A stretch of DNA of 64,000 nt from Trichostrongylus colubriformis (GCA_963978905.1 OZ022258.1:43322591-43386590); one strand, 5' to 3'; shown: positions 1 through 10,737, counted from the stretch's first letter. Notes: generated from the sequence alone by a model not told the origin. Made by a program: numbers and translations.

Positions 1-19
1 AGCAAATCGCCTGCACCAG
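1..19 (+). CDS. TAR-motif gene, 3' end of an exon cut by the window edge
   Basis: The first 19 bases read SKSPAP plus one base, followed by a good donor (G|gtgagg). Ending in phase 1 matches every other exon of this gene. Only the exon's 3' end is present, so its length is unknown. Confidence 0.5.
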
Positions 20-94
20 GTGAGGGCTCTATATTGGATGTAAACTGTGGAGGGACTTGTGCAGCAATGTGTTTTACGAGACAAGTTCTTTTAG

Positions 95-199
95 AGTCTT
101 TCATAACAACAGGAGTGAGAGCCCTCAGATCATCCAGATCAAAAAGTAGTGAAGCGAGAACAGCGGCTGCTCTGGGTACTCCTTGCGGTAGAATAAGAG
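95..199 (+). CDS. TAR-motif gene, 35-codon Ser/Arg-rich exon
   Basis: Bounded by a ttcttttag acceptor and an agag|gtatga donor. It is 105 bp long and enters and leaves in phase 1. The peptide is rich in Ser and Arg (RALRSSRSKSSEARTAA) and contains an ART tripeptide like those in the later cassettes. Upstream reading frame within 34-94 is not counted because the acceptor is strong. Confidence 0.6.
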
Positions 200-583
200 G
201 TATGAATTTCAGAACGAATTATGAGAATACCGCAAAGTATTATGAATGACACATACGACGAAATCTCTTCTCAAAATTGAAAAAAGAGAATGAACAGGAA
301 GGTGATCGAACGGAGCTACAAATGAGAATGAGAAAGTTCAGCTAATAATGTAGAGGCAGAATTCCTGTCCCAACCGTTCCAAGATGCTACCAGATTTGTC
401 GACTAAATGCAGTGCTCTATATTCGGCACACATATGTCAACGAGTTACCCCTAACAAGAATTACTGGTCAATTTGAGCTGTTGATTCATGACTAAAATCA
501 CCATTTGCTGCCTTGAAAACTTTCTGAACCAGCGGCATTCCTCGCTGCGGAATCAGATGATGACTTTAGCGGATTGTTTTCAG

Positions 584-2701
584 GAATCCTACAAGAACAA
601 GGGGTCGTTCCCAATATTGTGACAGCATCTTCAGCAGAGAGGCCAATGGCCAATACGGCTTTACTGCATGGACCATCTGGTTTGTCAATCGTCACAATAC
701 CCGATACGGCAGTATTACATGGACCGTCTGGCCTATCAATTATTTCAACAGCAACCTCCTCAGCAGGCAAAACTTCCACTATACGTTTACAACAGCAACC
801 TACCATGCAAAAACAAATGACAACAGAAATCGATTCAACTGCTACAGCTCCAACGCTCCTAGCGGCACCATCAGAACAGCAACCCAAAATGGAACAGCAG
901 GGAATAATCGTACCAGCTAACGCTGATGTGCTCCATGGACCGTCTGGTAGCACTATTGTGGTGGCACCCGACACAGCGATACTGCACGGTGCTTCTGGCA
1001 CAGAAATAATTTCAACGGCTGGAGCCCAAACACCCCAAATGACATCATCAGAAACACAACCTGTAATGGAACATCAGGGAATAACCGTACCAGCCAATGC
1101 TGATGTGCTCCATGGACCGTCTGGTAGCACTATTGTGGTGGCACCCGACACAGCGATACTGCACGGTGCTTCTGGCACAGAAATAATTTCAACGGCTGGA
1201 TCCCATACACCCCAAACGACACCATCAGAATGGCAACCTGTGATGGAACATCAGGGAATAACCGTACCAGCCAATGCTGATGTGCTCCATGGACCGTCTG
1301 GTAGCACTATTGTGATGGCACCCGACACAGCCGTTCTGCACGGTGTTTCTGGCACAGAAATAATTTCAACGGCTGGATCCCATACACCCCAAACGACACC
1401 ATCAGAATGGCAACCTGTAATGGAACATCAGGGAATAACTGTACCAGCCAATGCTGATGTGCTCCATGGACCGTCTGGTAGCACTATTGTGGTGGCACCC
1501 GACACAGCGATACTGCACGGTGCTTCTGGCACAGAAATAATTTCAACGGCTGGAGCCCAAACACCCCAAATGACATCATCAGAAAAACAACCTGTAATGG
1601 AACATCAGAGAGTAACCGTGCCAGCCAATGCTGATGTGCTCCATGGACCGTCTGGCAGCACTATCGTGGTGGCACCCGACACTGCTGTTCTACACGGACC
1701 TTCTGGTACAGGAATTATTTCTACGACACACGGCAATGCATTGCCATATGAAGCTCCACGTAGCACATCACAGCTTCTATACGACACCAGTACTGCAAGA
1801 AGCGTTTCCAGACCACCTGCGAAGAGTTCGGCAACTACACTTCCTGTTTCGTCGAGGCGTTCAAGATCTAGGCTGACAGATCCCAGGACAGCAAGAAGTA
1901 CCTCAGGGCCGCGCACATGGAAAGGTGTGCACGAAATTTTGAAAGCGACACCTACAACTCCATCAAAACAACCTATGATGAAAGCAACACACAGTGTACC
2001 GCATGATTCATCTCGTCCAACTGCACATGTTACCGCGGAAGAAGCTGATCTTGCCACCGCCAAAAGTTCCATGGTCATCAAGGAGGAGACAATCACAGTA
2101 ACCAGAAGAGTTGTTACCAAATATATAAGCGCAGAAGATGACACGAATACGGCTCGAATACCGTCACCGCTACGCGTGGGCGATGTTTATGAGGGAGAGG
2201 GCAGCAGTGTGCGTGGTTCATCTGTTTCAACTGCACGATCGGACCGCAGATCGGCTAACATGCGAAATATGAGGAGCACATCTGTCGGCACGCGAACTGC
2301 AAGGAGCACATCAGTTGGTACGCTAACTGAAAGTAATGCATATGCAGCACAATGTAGAAGTGGAACACCACCACCTGCCCTGATTACTGTATCATCTACA
2401 AATACGGCACGATTAGCGACTCCTGTACAGCTTGGACGCTCAACAAAAACAACTACTCGTACCGAAATTTTCTCACCGACATCAGCTTCTGGAAAAAAAC
2501 CAGTGACCGGTGCAGATAAAGAGTGTTGGGATCTGGCTAGAAATGCGAGCAGCGATCCGTCCGCATCTCCGAGAGTGTCGACTGCCCGATGTCGAACACC
2601 AGCACGTAAAGTTAACTCGCCTCCATCGCCTATTCCCTCTAGGGCAAGATTACCATCGTCTAGCGAAGTGTTTATGGAGACGTCGAAGGAGAAGCCTAGT
2701 G
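584..2701 (+). CDS. TAR-motif gene, giant 706-codon exon with LHGPSG repeats
   Basis: A 2118-bp exon between a ttgttttcag acceptor and a gcctagtg|gtatgc donor, phase 1 at both ends like the mini-exons. Residues about 20-385 consist of HGPSG/HGASG repeats: two degenerate half-units, then about 4.7 copies of a 59-residue unit, each with two half-units of the type DxAxLHGxSGxxI. Residues about 390-700 are Ser/Thr/Arg/Pro-rich and carry many TAR motifs (TARSVS, RTARSTS, NTARLATP, STARCRTP) plus a cassette-like EETITVTRRVVTKYIS. No known domain is recognised. The frame stays open to a stop at 2755, but the phase-1 donor at 2702 fits the gene better. The C-terminal half resembles the final exon near 21 kb in composition and motif. 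The open frame on the opposite strand (498-1001, 1605-2144) is a shadow of the repeats. Confidence 0.75.
904..1730 (+). repeat. 177-bp coding tandem repeat, about 4.7 copies
   Basis: Unit starts recur exactly 177 bp apart at 904, 1081, 1258, 1435 and 1612, each opening with TVPANADVLHGPSG. The copies are nearly identical at DNA level, including synonymous positions, pointing to recent expansion or homogenisation. Each unit encodes 59 residues. Confidence 0.9.
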
Positions 2702-5289
2702 GTATGCTCGAAACTTTTATTGTCAATCTTTCACAGACACTATATTCAATGGTCTGATAGGGCTGTAAAACGCGTAACATTCTCGTGGTGGGTCAGGGAG
2801 GGAGTACTGCGCGTACCTAACAGGAGCACTTGCGCTAGCTCACAGCGCTGCTCGAATAACACAATAGAATTATGCATTACGAAAATCGTCGATGCTGATC
2901 ATTTTCCATATTAACCATTCCGAAGTATATCGTAAAGAAGAATTCTATTGTCCACACTGCGATAAGCGCAGTACTGAGCGCTAGCCCATGTAACATCTTA
3001 CAAACACCTGTCGCTACTCGGGATCCTGAGTTATTTATATCGGAGCACCTAGTACCTTCACTTAAGGAGACTTTAGTGACCGAACCTGCTGTCTTTTAAT
3101 ACTTTATCCTTACCACTGCATATCACTTCCTTAAAGGGATCACCACTTTTCAAAGGTTCAAATGATTTAGCGATACCTCTCGTTACAATGATGACGACGA
3201 TCAATATTAATCGTATAACATCTTGGGCTGCAGTGTTTGCTATTGGGAGTTCACGTAGTTCAGCGAGCGATCGGCAGTTTGGGTTCGATTGCACCGTTTG
3301 GTGACTACTTTGTTATTTTGTTAGGAAGACGTAAAACGCATTGAGTGAATTTTTATTCTGACGCTTATTATCGAATCTTATTAACTGTCGTTAGTGTGGA
3401 TCACCCACCGTTAATGCCCCCATCACACCCCGTGACAGTCCTATGAGTATCAACGCTCCACGGTCAAATGGAAAAACGAGAAAGATCAAGCGACAATCGC
3501 CTTCTGATGCTTATTATCAACCTTACTAACCATTACTGATGTATCTCCCACCATTGATATCCCCGTCCCACCCGCATAACACCTGTGAGTCTCAATGCTT
3601 AAAGGCACATTCCAGGATTATTGGGATATCACATCTCCTGCCGTGGATGGATAGTTGGACCCAAGCCACGTAGGCTCTACCTTTACCGAGGCGTGGGTGT
3701 CAGTTCCTGGAGCGTGCAGAGCCAAAGAATCTAGCGCAACAGCTCGGCCCCGCCCACCCCAGCCTGGAGTCTGCCTTTACTCTTCGACTCTTATCTCTAG
3801 CCAAGATCTCGAAATTAGCAGTAAACCAATCGCCTCGTGAAGTAAACCCACCACTGAGTGACCTGACCCCACACTAGGCACCGAAACCCTTGCAGCACAC
3901 CCCCGGCTGGGGTGGGCGGGGCCGAGCTATCGCGCTAGATTCTTTGGCTCTGCACGCTCTAGGAACTGACATCCACGCCTCGGTAAAGGTACAGCCTACG
4001 TGGTTTGGGTCGAACTATCCATCCACGGCAGGAGATGTGATATCCCAGTGATCCTGAAATGTGCCTATAAAGACAGTGATAGGGGTAAGGTGGGTAATGG
4101 GAACTCCTAGAGTGCGTCACGCAAATGAAAGCTTTGGGTCTAAAAAGACTGTATGTGGAAATTTTTGATGAGAAAGAGTCTCTCGGGCTTTATAAGTGAC
4201 GTCTTCTTCAACAGCTCCACTTGTTTTATGGCAGCCCTAAAACCGCAAAATACCGCAATAAAAATGTAATTACAGGAACTGAAGGAAAGGGTTCAGTCTC
4301 CATCCAACAGCTGTGGTTTTATGGCGGTGAGCTGTATCCTTCCTTCTATTGCTGAGTTTGCACTGAACTCACCACGTTTATAGAAAAGCTTTCAAACGAT
4401 ATTTTAGTGATAAGTAGAATGAACAGGATAACATTTTTAGGCCAAAGTCATGCCCAAAACAATCTTCGAACTGCGCGAGCACATACCCCGCTTGGGACGA
4501 GAATACGTTCAGGTGATAGTTTGGAATTCTCAGATAGATCACACCGGTAGCCATTTGGAATGATGAATGGCTACTTATCTTCTCGCTCAGCGTTTTTTCC
4601 AGGCTCCGTAGAATTGCTCTATCATTGCCCATGCTCTGGTCCCACGGCTGGGTGCAGCTTACATATCTGCGCACATATGCTTCGGGCACGCATCACTTGT
4701 AACATGCGCATTCAATCACTGTGCAGAAGAAGAATGCGACCTTTTAAGAACAGTAGATCAGAAACCATTTTGATGCTGATACGTTTGCTCTGCGGTGGAT
4801 GATTCACCTACAGTGGAAGGTATGCTACAGTACGGGAGTGTGCACTTGCGACGGATTTCCGCGCGGCCACTCGTGGCGGGTGTGAGTGCCAGTGGCAGGG
4901 TATGGCAGCCTTCAAGCGAGGCAGTGTGGCATGAGTGGTGGAGGTAGGGTGGCATGGGTGCAGGAGGCAGTGTGGCATGGGTGGAAGTGAAGAGGTGACA
5001 CGCAGCCACGTTCTGCCGGGCTCCCAAAGGCAATCGTTCGGCAAGTCGTATTGATGGCGCCGCGAGTGCGACGCCGTGAAGCGATTTTCCGTCATAAGTG
5101 CCAACACCCCTACAGCACTGGCATCCAAGCACGCATAAGTGACGTACTGCGGTGCACTTTGCAGCCTTCGATGCTGTACGGAGCAAGGTCATTGCAGAGC
5201 TGTACCTGTTGTAAGCACAGACATGAGCAGCTCAGAAGCATATTAAATGATTTGCCTAAGATGGTGTCAGTGAGGAAAATAATTTCCAG
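2702..5289 (+). other. Intron sequence with one MITE; one weak extra exon candidate
   Basis: About 2.6 kb between the giant exon and the first 57-bp cassette. It contains the inverted-repeat element at 3599-4070. A 51-bp stretch at 4276-4326 is flanked by attacag and gcg|gtgagc in phase 1 (GTEGKGSVSIQQ...), but it lacks the TAR motif, so I treat it only as a possible exon. Near 5020-5100 lies a dispersed repeat (GCGAGTGCGACGCCG) also seen near 10,335 and 54,280. No other coding sequence is apparent. Confidence 0.4.
3599..4070. mobile_element. MITE with about 170-bp inverted arms
   Basis: The left arm (from TTAAAGGCACATTCC, about 3599) is the reverse complement of the right arm ending at about 4070 (GTGCCTATAA). 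The arms share the blocks GGGATATCACATCTCCTGC, ATCCATCCACGGC and GCGGGGCCGAGC in inverted order. A spacer of about 100 bp lies between them. No protein is encoded, so this is a non-autonomous fold-back element. Confidence 0.75.
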
Positions 5290-5346
5290 AAGAAAGAGTT
5301 CAAACTGCACGTGCACGAACGCCAGTTGTGAGGAGGATCACTTCAG
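5290..5346 (+). CDS. TAR cassette exon 1 (57 bp)
   Basis: Acceptor aatttccag and donor tcag|gtaact. Exactly 57 bp, phase 1-1, encoding EERVQTARARTPVVRRITSG with its split first Glu. It is an intact member of the cassette family whose core is RTARARTPVV followed by a basic residue and Ile. Confidence 0.75.
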
Positions 5347-5519
5347 GTAACTAACTTATTGTCTCCAGTGACTGTCATTCCCCTCTTTACTCATCCTATC
5401 ACCGCTTTTGTACAAATCTGTGATACTGCCATGCGGGGGTTCGAACGCATGGATTGTTAGTTTGTTAAAATTTTAGTACAGTCTTACATTAGCTACTCGG
5501 ATAACTAATACAATTTCAG

Positions 5520-5564
5520 AAGAAAACTTCCGAACTGGGCGAGTTGTCACGAAAAGCTACTCAG
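5520..5564 (+). CDS. TAR cassette exon 2, short 45-bp variant
   Basis: Acceptor caatttcag and donor tcag|gtaatt, phase 1-1. It encodes EENFRTGRVVTKSYSG, four residues shorter than the standard cassette in the middle, and keeps both splice sites. It is the member closest to the cassette-like segment inside the giant exon (TRRVVTKYIS). Confidence 0.65.
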
Positions 5565-5628
5565 GTAATTTCTTCTCAGACCTGTAGCTCAGCGGATATC
5601 GTGGGCTGACACTTCCTTCCTGCTATCA

Positions 5629-5940
5629 GGCCGCGTTCATACCCAACTAAATGAGATTTTTGACGCATCCGCGACTTGGAACTCCACGTACCACCACGTC
5701 AGTTCATTTGCATTGTGGCAAATAGCCAAGATCGCGGATGCGCCGATCCCCCAATTCTCCCTAATCGCGAATGCGCCAATACTCCCATTCTGTTGATAAA
5801 TACGTGTCTCATGCATGACGCGAATGCGCCAATTCTGTCAAATCGCGCAAATGCGCTCATTTTCTCGATCGATACGTGTACTTAACTTTACGCCGATGCG
5901 CCAAAAATCCCATTCAGTTAGGTATGAACGCAGCATTAGG
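5629..5940. mobile_element. MITE with GGCCGCGTTCATAC-type ends
   Basis: Begins GGCCGCGTTCATACCCAACTA and ends with the inverted form (TAGGTATGAACGCAGC, ending about 5934). The interior holds irregular repeats of GCGAATGCGCCA. It lies in the intron after the short cassette and shares its terminal motif with many palindromic elements in this window. Confidence 0.65.
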
Positions 5941-6049
5941 ACGCATAGCTTTTCCGTACATTAGCAATTACATGCAGCAGCCCTTGAGTGAATACTCTGA
6001 TGAAAACCTTTTGTGATAATTGGGATGATTAATGGAACGCAGCCTTCAG

Positions 6050-6110
6050 AAGAAACCATTCGAACTGCTCGATAGCCATATTCTGTTGCAAGAGTTTCTT
6101 CAACCCCAAA
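6050..6110 (+). pseudogene. Broken TAR cassette (in-frame stop, no donor)
   Basis: Follows a good acceptor (agccttcag) and starts EETIRTAR in the cassette frame, then meets TAG at 6073. Similarity to the cassette is lost after that and no phase-1 donor is seen. The right boundary is approximate. Confidence 0.6.
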
Positions 6111-6245
6111 TCTCTTTCCTGTTCAACTTCTTTTCTTTAATATTTTCTTTTGTCATAAATTGATCTGCCTGACGTATCCACAAAGCGCAAAATTCTTAAC
6201 AATTTTCCCATACCAACTTCTTCGAGCAATAGATTACATTTCTAG

Positions 6246-6302
6246 AGGAAACTGTTCGAACTGCGCGGGCTCGTACGCCGGTGACAATGAGAATTCGCTC
6301 AG
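6246..6302 (+). CDS. TAR cassette exon 3 (57 bp)
   Basis: Acceptor atttctag, donor tcag|gtgacg, exactly 57 bp, phase 1-1. It encodes EETVRTARARTPVTMRIRSG, close to the family consensus. Confidence 0.75.
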
Positions 6303-6429
6303 GTGACGTCCTATGTTTTCAGCGCCTGTTATGTACTCCCGACGGTAGACTCTTGCTCACAGTTTCTTAGCACAATCATACAGAATTTCCAAAGGGTAGA
6401 GTTCAAAAACGGTTAAGCACGTCTTTCAG

Positions 6430-6486
6430 AAGAAACTATTCGAACCGCACGAAGAGGGTCGCCGGTTGTTACAAGGATCGAAACAG
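6430..6486 (+). CDS. TAR cassette exon 4 (57 bp)
   Basis: Acceptor gtctttcag, donor acag|gtatat, 57 bp, phase 1-1. It encodes EETIRTARRGSPVVTRIETG. The start lies 184 bp from the previous cassette start, consistent with duplication of an exon-plus-intron unit. Confidence 0.75.
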
Positions 6487-6596
6487 GTATATCCTCCTTT
6501 CTAGAGGTTTACGCCCTTTTCAGCAACTTCGGAACGGTGTCATGATGAGATCTCAGTGATCAGCTTAGTTAAGAATAGAAAATTGACGATTTTTAG

Positions 6597-6653
6597 TAGA
6601 AAATCTTCAAACTGCACGAGCGCGGACGCCGGTTGTAAGAAGGATCGTTTCAG
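6597..6653 (+). CDS. TAR cassette exon 5 (57 bp)
   Basis: Acceptor atttttag, donor tcag|gtgatt, 57 bp, phase 1-1. It encodes VENLQTARARTPVVRRIVSG, where the first residue depends on the upstream phase-1 base. Last member of the array with both splice sites intact. Confidence 0.72.
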
Positions 6654-6795
6654 GTGATTTCCGTTTCATTCAGTTATAGCACAATCTCCTTTCTTTTGAC
6701 GCGCCCTATCATCCGATATAGCCATAGAGGCTTGCAGTACGGCTATAGGAAGTCTGAAGAGTAGGGTTCAATAAATAACGAAGGGCAACCTGTAG

Positions 6796-6852
6796 AGAAA
6801 GGCATCCGAACTGCACGAACGCTGACGTCGGTTGTAACGAACATTCGCTCAG
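6796..6852 (+). pseudogene. TAR cassette with broken donor (GA for GT)
   Basis: Acceptor cctgtag is intact and the 57-bp frame is open (EKGIRTARTLTSVVTNIRSG), but the donor reads tcag|gagatc. Without a GT this cassette should be skipped or replaced by a cryptic site. Flanking intron sequence is homologous to that around the broken copies at 9662-9831. Confidence 0.65.
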
Positions 6853-7147
6853 GAGATCAATCCTTCCCTCAATACCTATTACCTCATGATGATTTATGAC
6901 ATTTATGCTCGTTGCTATTGGAGTTGAAGAGGGTCACTCCACTGCACTTCGCGTCTCAAACGCTAAGCGAATGTTGCAAAAAACGACTCTGATCCAGGGG
7001 GGATTTACATTTTTATCCTATGGAACTAAAAGAGATTGTCCCAGCGAAAAGAGATTGTCTTTCCACTGAGCTTAAACAAATTGATGGCTGTTTAGTTTAA
7101 TTGAAACTGTTTTCCCACAACATATTCATCTTTTTATCATACAAACC

Positions 7148-7443
7148 GGGCGGAGGTGGTGTAGTGACAGGTGGCGCGCACCCCACTCTCATGGTGCGGG
7201 GATCAGATCCCGCATCAACGCCCGCCCAGGCTAACCAAGCCTTCCATCCTTCCGGGGTCGGTTAATTGGTACCAGACTCGTCTGGGAGGATAAAAGCACT
7301 GACTTGTACATCGGCTGGCCACCGCAAGTCATTGTATAGGCTACATCACATTCACCAGCCATCACGATTCTGAATGGAACTAGAATGTGCGGCGCATCCC
7401 ACAGAAGGGATTGATTAACGCCAAAAACTTTATCCTTTATCCT
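7148..7443 (+). mobile_element. tRNA-derived SINE with 14-bp target duplication
   Basis: The head has box A-like (GGTGGTGTAGTGAC) and box B-like (GGATCAGATCCCG) polymerase III promoter elements. A conserved body follows, then a CTTTATC-repeat tail. The element is flanked by a perfect direct repeat TTATCATACAAACC at 7134-7147 and 7444-7457, the mark of LINE-mediated insertion. Other copies in this window are at 47,087-47,369, 52,970-53,172 and 58,409-58,914. Confidence 0.85.
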
Positions 7444-7457
7444 TTATCATACAAACC

Positions 7458-8715
7458 ACTTAATTTGCTTGTCCGTTTGTCGGTATGCCTGTTAGTATGT
7501 CGGTCGGTAGCGATACGTCTCTCTGGCTGTGGGCCCATTCAATGATCGACTGTGCTAAGGGTGTCGATAGAGAAAAACAGCCACGCAAGAAGGTCAGCAG
7601 CTAATTGGCCCCGCACAATGAATCTTAGGTTGTGACAGCTTCACTTTTTTTATGTAAACGTCCCATATGGTTAAAGCACGCGTAGTTAATGGCCGGTGCG
7701 CTGACGCTTCTATAATAGGTGTCATCACAGAGTAAGAGGGGCATATTTGAAATCTTCAGGAAACAGTAGGTTTATGTAGACCACGCGGTCACAGAAGAAG
7801 AGGGCGCAGATTTGGAATTTTCACAGAAACAGTGTGGTTTAGACTTTAAGAAAATCGAGCAAGTGAAAAAGACTGCAAATTTTTGAATATGTAATGGTCA
7901 GCTCAGTCATAGTGCGCAGGTGCCAAAAATGGTAATAGGCTACACCATCAAGAGAGTATCTCGCAGAGTTTCAAAGATACCAGGAGCGATAAATTTGGCT
8001 GATTGTGGTATATGAAAATAGAGATGCTCAGCAGTGTAACAGAAAAGAAAGAACGAAGTAAAACGGCGATATGACAGAGAAACGAAAACTCCCTCGTGTT
8101 TTGCGCCCTTCTGCGTCATTAGCCAGGGTTAGACTGCAGACGAGCTAGAGGCTGAGTCAATCGGCCTCTTACGTTGTCCCACTCTAGCCGACAACTCGTC
8201 CAGCTGATAACTGTAGAAAGACACGACATGCAGCGAATCGTGATAAGACTTCAAGTCGCTTTTCAGCCGAGTTTAGCTACATAATACCTACTTTCTTCTT
8301 ACCCCTCCCGATGCCTTTGAATTCTGCTGTATAACCAATGGGTCGCACCTATGAGTGGCCCCACCAGCATAGTTGAAATATAAAGCTGTACGCTGTATTT
8401 GCTAAACCACATCGCTGAGCAACCCTTGTTGAGATTAATAAGTAGCTGGCTCCAACAGTTCCTAACAAAGAGCGAGATGCATAGCGTAGCATAAATTGGT
8501 AAAAGAATAATGCATTCGTTCTTAAGCTGAGCTAGCTACAAATAATCACGGCATAATCTTGAGAGAGAAAGCAGAGAACGACTACCAAATGCCTTCCTCG
8601 AGTGCACCATACTCCAGTAATTTATCCATACTATTACTTGCTGATAATGAGTTCACAGTCTCGTAACTCATTCATAGAAAAGATCCAATGAATGGCCGTT
8701 GATCATGAGTTCCGG
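7458..8715 (+). other. Intron sequence, nothing recognised
   Basis: About 1.25 kb between the SINE and the next decayed cassette. I see no convincing exon, RNA gene or complete transposon here. Confidence 0.4.
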
Positions 8716-8772
8716 AAGAACGTATTCGAATTGCGCGAACACACTTTCCGGTAGTGGCAAGAATAGAAACCG
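8716..8772 (+). pseudogene. TAR cassette, both splice sites mutated
   Basis: A full 57-bp open frame (EERIRIARTHFPVVARIETG), but the acceptor AG reads GG and the donor GT reads GA. Coding similarity persists although splicing should be lost, suggesting recent decay. Confidence 0.65.
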
Positions 8773-8975
8773 GAACGTTCTTTTTTCTTTGAACGCTCAT
8801 AGCCTCTCCCTTCCCACGAGTTAACTTCTTCTCAATTGCTCAATTTACACAGAATACAATCACACCTTCATCTCATCATCTGTTGAGCTCACCTTTACTA
8901 TAAATACAGCACTTCTGAAGCGGTGCCATGATGATATTCCCATGATCAGTCCTATTATTCATGGAGCACCACCAT

Positions 8976-9032
8976 TAAAAACTCTTCATACTGCAAGGAT
9001 CCACATGCCGATTATAAGAAGGATCCGTTCAG
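8976..9032 (+). pseudogene. TAR cassette remnant without splice sites
   Basis: A 57-bp alignment (LKTLHTARIHMPIIRRIRSG) ends tcag|acaatt, so it has no donor GT, and no acceptor AG precedes it. It is the most diverged full-length copy. Confidence 0.55.
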
Positions 9033-9661
9033 ACAATTTCATCTCCGTTTAAAGGCACAGTTCACGATAATTTTCGTGCGTCGTCTCGCTCCATAAGGAC
9101 TCTGGAGGTGCTGAAGGACACATAAGTGCAAAAAGAGCCGAATAATCCTTTCAAAAATCATGAAAATTAGGTACCCCTGACCTTTGGCTTCTGCGAGCCT
9201 TCAGACTAGAGGCAAACATTTCGACAAGTTTTTGCGCGATAATATCATTCGATAAGATTGCTGTTCCTGTGGAAATTTTCCCTATCTTTTCTTATCGCAG
9301 TCGATATCATGCCTCTTATACATGTATATGCCACCGCTTCCCTGCTGGCAAATCGTAAGATGGGTGGGGGTAATCTTGAGACGGTGGCCGCCATCTCATT
9401 TACGGGTTCTTCACGCGTTTAGCACTCACCCTCGCGCCGCGGTGATGGCACGCATGTTGCTTTTGCGGAGGCGGCTATCTACTCGGGGATGGAATCAAGA
9501 TAATCACATCATCGTTAATTGTGCCTTTAATTACCCTATGATCTTTTCTGGGTCTTGTGGCTTTTCGTGTCATTTGATAGAATAGATCGATAGAGGCTTG
9601 AAGCACTGCCACAGCAACTATAAACAATAGGGTTCTATAAAAAATACAGTGCAACTTATAG

Positions 9662-9717
9662 AAGAAGGCGCTAAACTGCATGAATGCGAACGCCGGTTGT
9701 AACGAACATTCGCTCAC
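9662..9717 (+). pseudogene. TAR cassette with 1-bp deletion and lost donor
   Basis: The acceptor ttatag is present. Relative to the 6796 copy one base is missing early in the unit, giving 56 bp and a frameshift, and the donor region reads ctcacgaa. The upstream intron (GGCTTG...CTATA...AATAGGGTTC) matches that before 6796, so the duplicated unit included intron sequence. Confidence 0.6.
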
Positions 9718-9776
9718 GAAATTTACCCGTTCCCCGCTACTTATTATCTCATTATGACTTATGGCACTCATACTGA

Positions 9777-9831
9777 CAAACTGCACGAATGCGATGTCGG
9801 TTGTAACAACGATCCTTTCAGATGATTTCCT
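9777..9831 (+). pseudogene. TAR cassette fragment, frameshifted
   Basis: Recognisable as CAAACTGCACGAATGCG... to CCTTTCAG. It lacks the 5' end and one base in the middle, and the donor reads gatgat. It lies 115 bp after the previous decayed copy. Confidence 0.5.
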
Positions 9832-9851
9832 TGATTTTCAATGGAAGGGAA

Positions 9852-10091
9852 GCTGCTATCGCAAAGGGGGGGGGGGGGGGGGGTGGGGGGTGGCATCTCA
9901 TAAGAGTTGCACATCTAAGCATAAGCATTTTGGAGGGGTCTGTGAAGGGTCAATCTGCTCATTCAGGCGAATATTTTTGCTTAAACTTTAGAGAAAAGAA
10001 GGGGTTCCTCTCCCCTGCTAGGTTTAGCTTTCGTTGGGTAAAAATAATGTTCACAGTGAGATGTCCCCTCGCCATCCATTGCGATAGCACC
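9852..10091. mobile_element. MITE with GGTGCTATCGC ends and an 18-G tract
   Basis: Termini are CTGCTATCGCAAAG (left) and its inverse ATTGCGATAGCACC (right). Near the left end lies a run of 18 G (9866-9883) followed by T and six more G. A related element is at 25,597-25,805, where the tract is shorter on the left and a C-run sits on the right. Confidence 0.7.
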
Positions 10092-10480
10092 GAAAGGAAG
10101 CAGCGGGTGCCGCGCACCAACTACACTTAACAGCGCGGCGAGGGTGGAGGCCAATCGTCGAATTTTCGCGCGGCCGCCCGCGAGAAGCGGCGCGGCAAGT
10201 GCGAATTGTTTCTAGTTTTATCCGTTGAAACAGCATTAACCACAACATATGAGAACTTCCGAACTTTCAAGGTCCCTCACGATACCAGCCCACTTCATAT
10301 TGAGCGGAATTAACCGACTGCAGCAAGTCGTGTTGACGACGCCGCGAGTACGACGTCGCGAGGCGGAAATTCGACTAATCGACCCTCACCCCACGGCGAG
10401 CATATGCAGCAGTATATACGGCACAGTATTCTAGCTACTAAAAGGGTAGGTTTTAATAAATGGTAGTCAAACTTTCAAAG

Positions 10481-10537
10481 GGGAATCTTCGAACTGCACG
10501 AATACGTACGCCAAATGCAAGGAGGACTAGGCAGTTG
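10481..10537 (+). pseudogene. TAR cassette remnant, one codon short
   Basis: Follows tttcaaag and reads GNLRTARIRTPNARRTRQ in the cassette frame with one codon missing near the start. No donor follows. The exact ends are approximate. Confidence 0.5.
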
Positions 10538-10737
10538 GAGTTTTGTAAAACACCTATTTATGGTCCCACTACTAGTATGTGACACTTATTATCTCTTGCT
10601 TGTTCATGCATATATGTAGTGAACCACACAGCAACCACGAAGCGTAGGTTTGCCGTGATTTACAGTGGCAAAGGTGACGGGCTTTGACGGAGGATGTGAT
10701 CATTCCTTTTCAAAAAAATTAGTACTATCATAGCACT

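Noticed and set aside
498..1001. Minus-strand frame of 167 codons, and another at 1605-2144
   Set aside because: They mirror the tandem coding repeat and TAR-rich part of the plus-strand giant exon, which has consistent splice sites and homology to the mini-exons.
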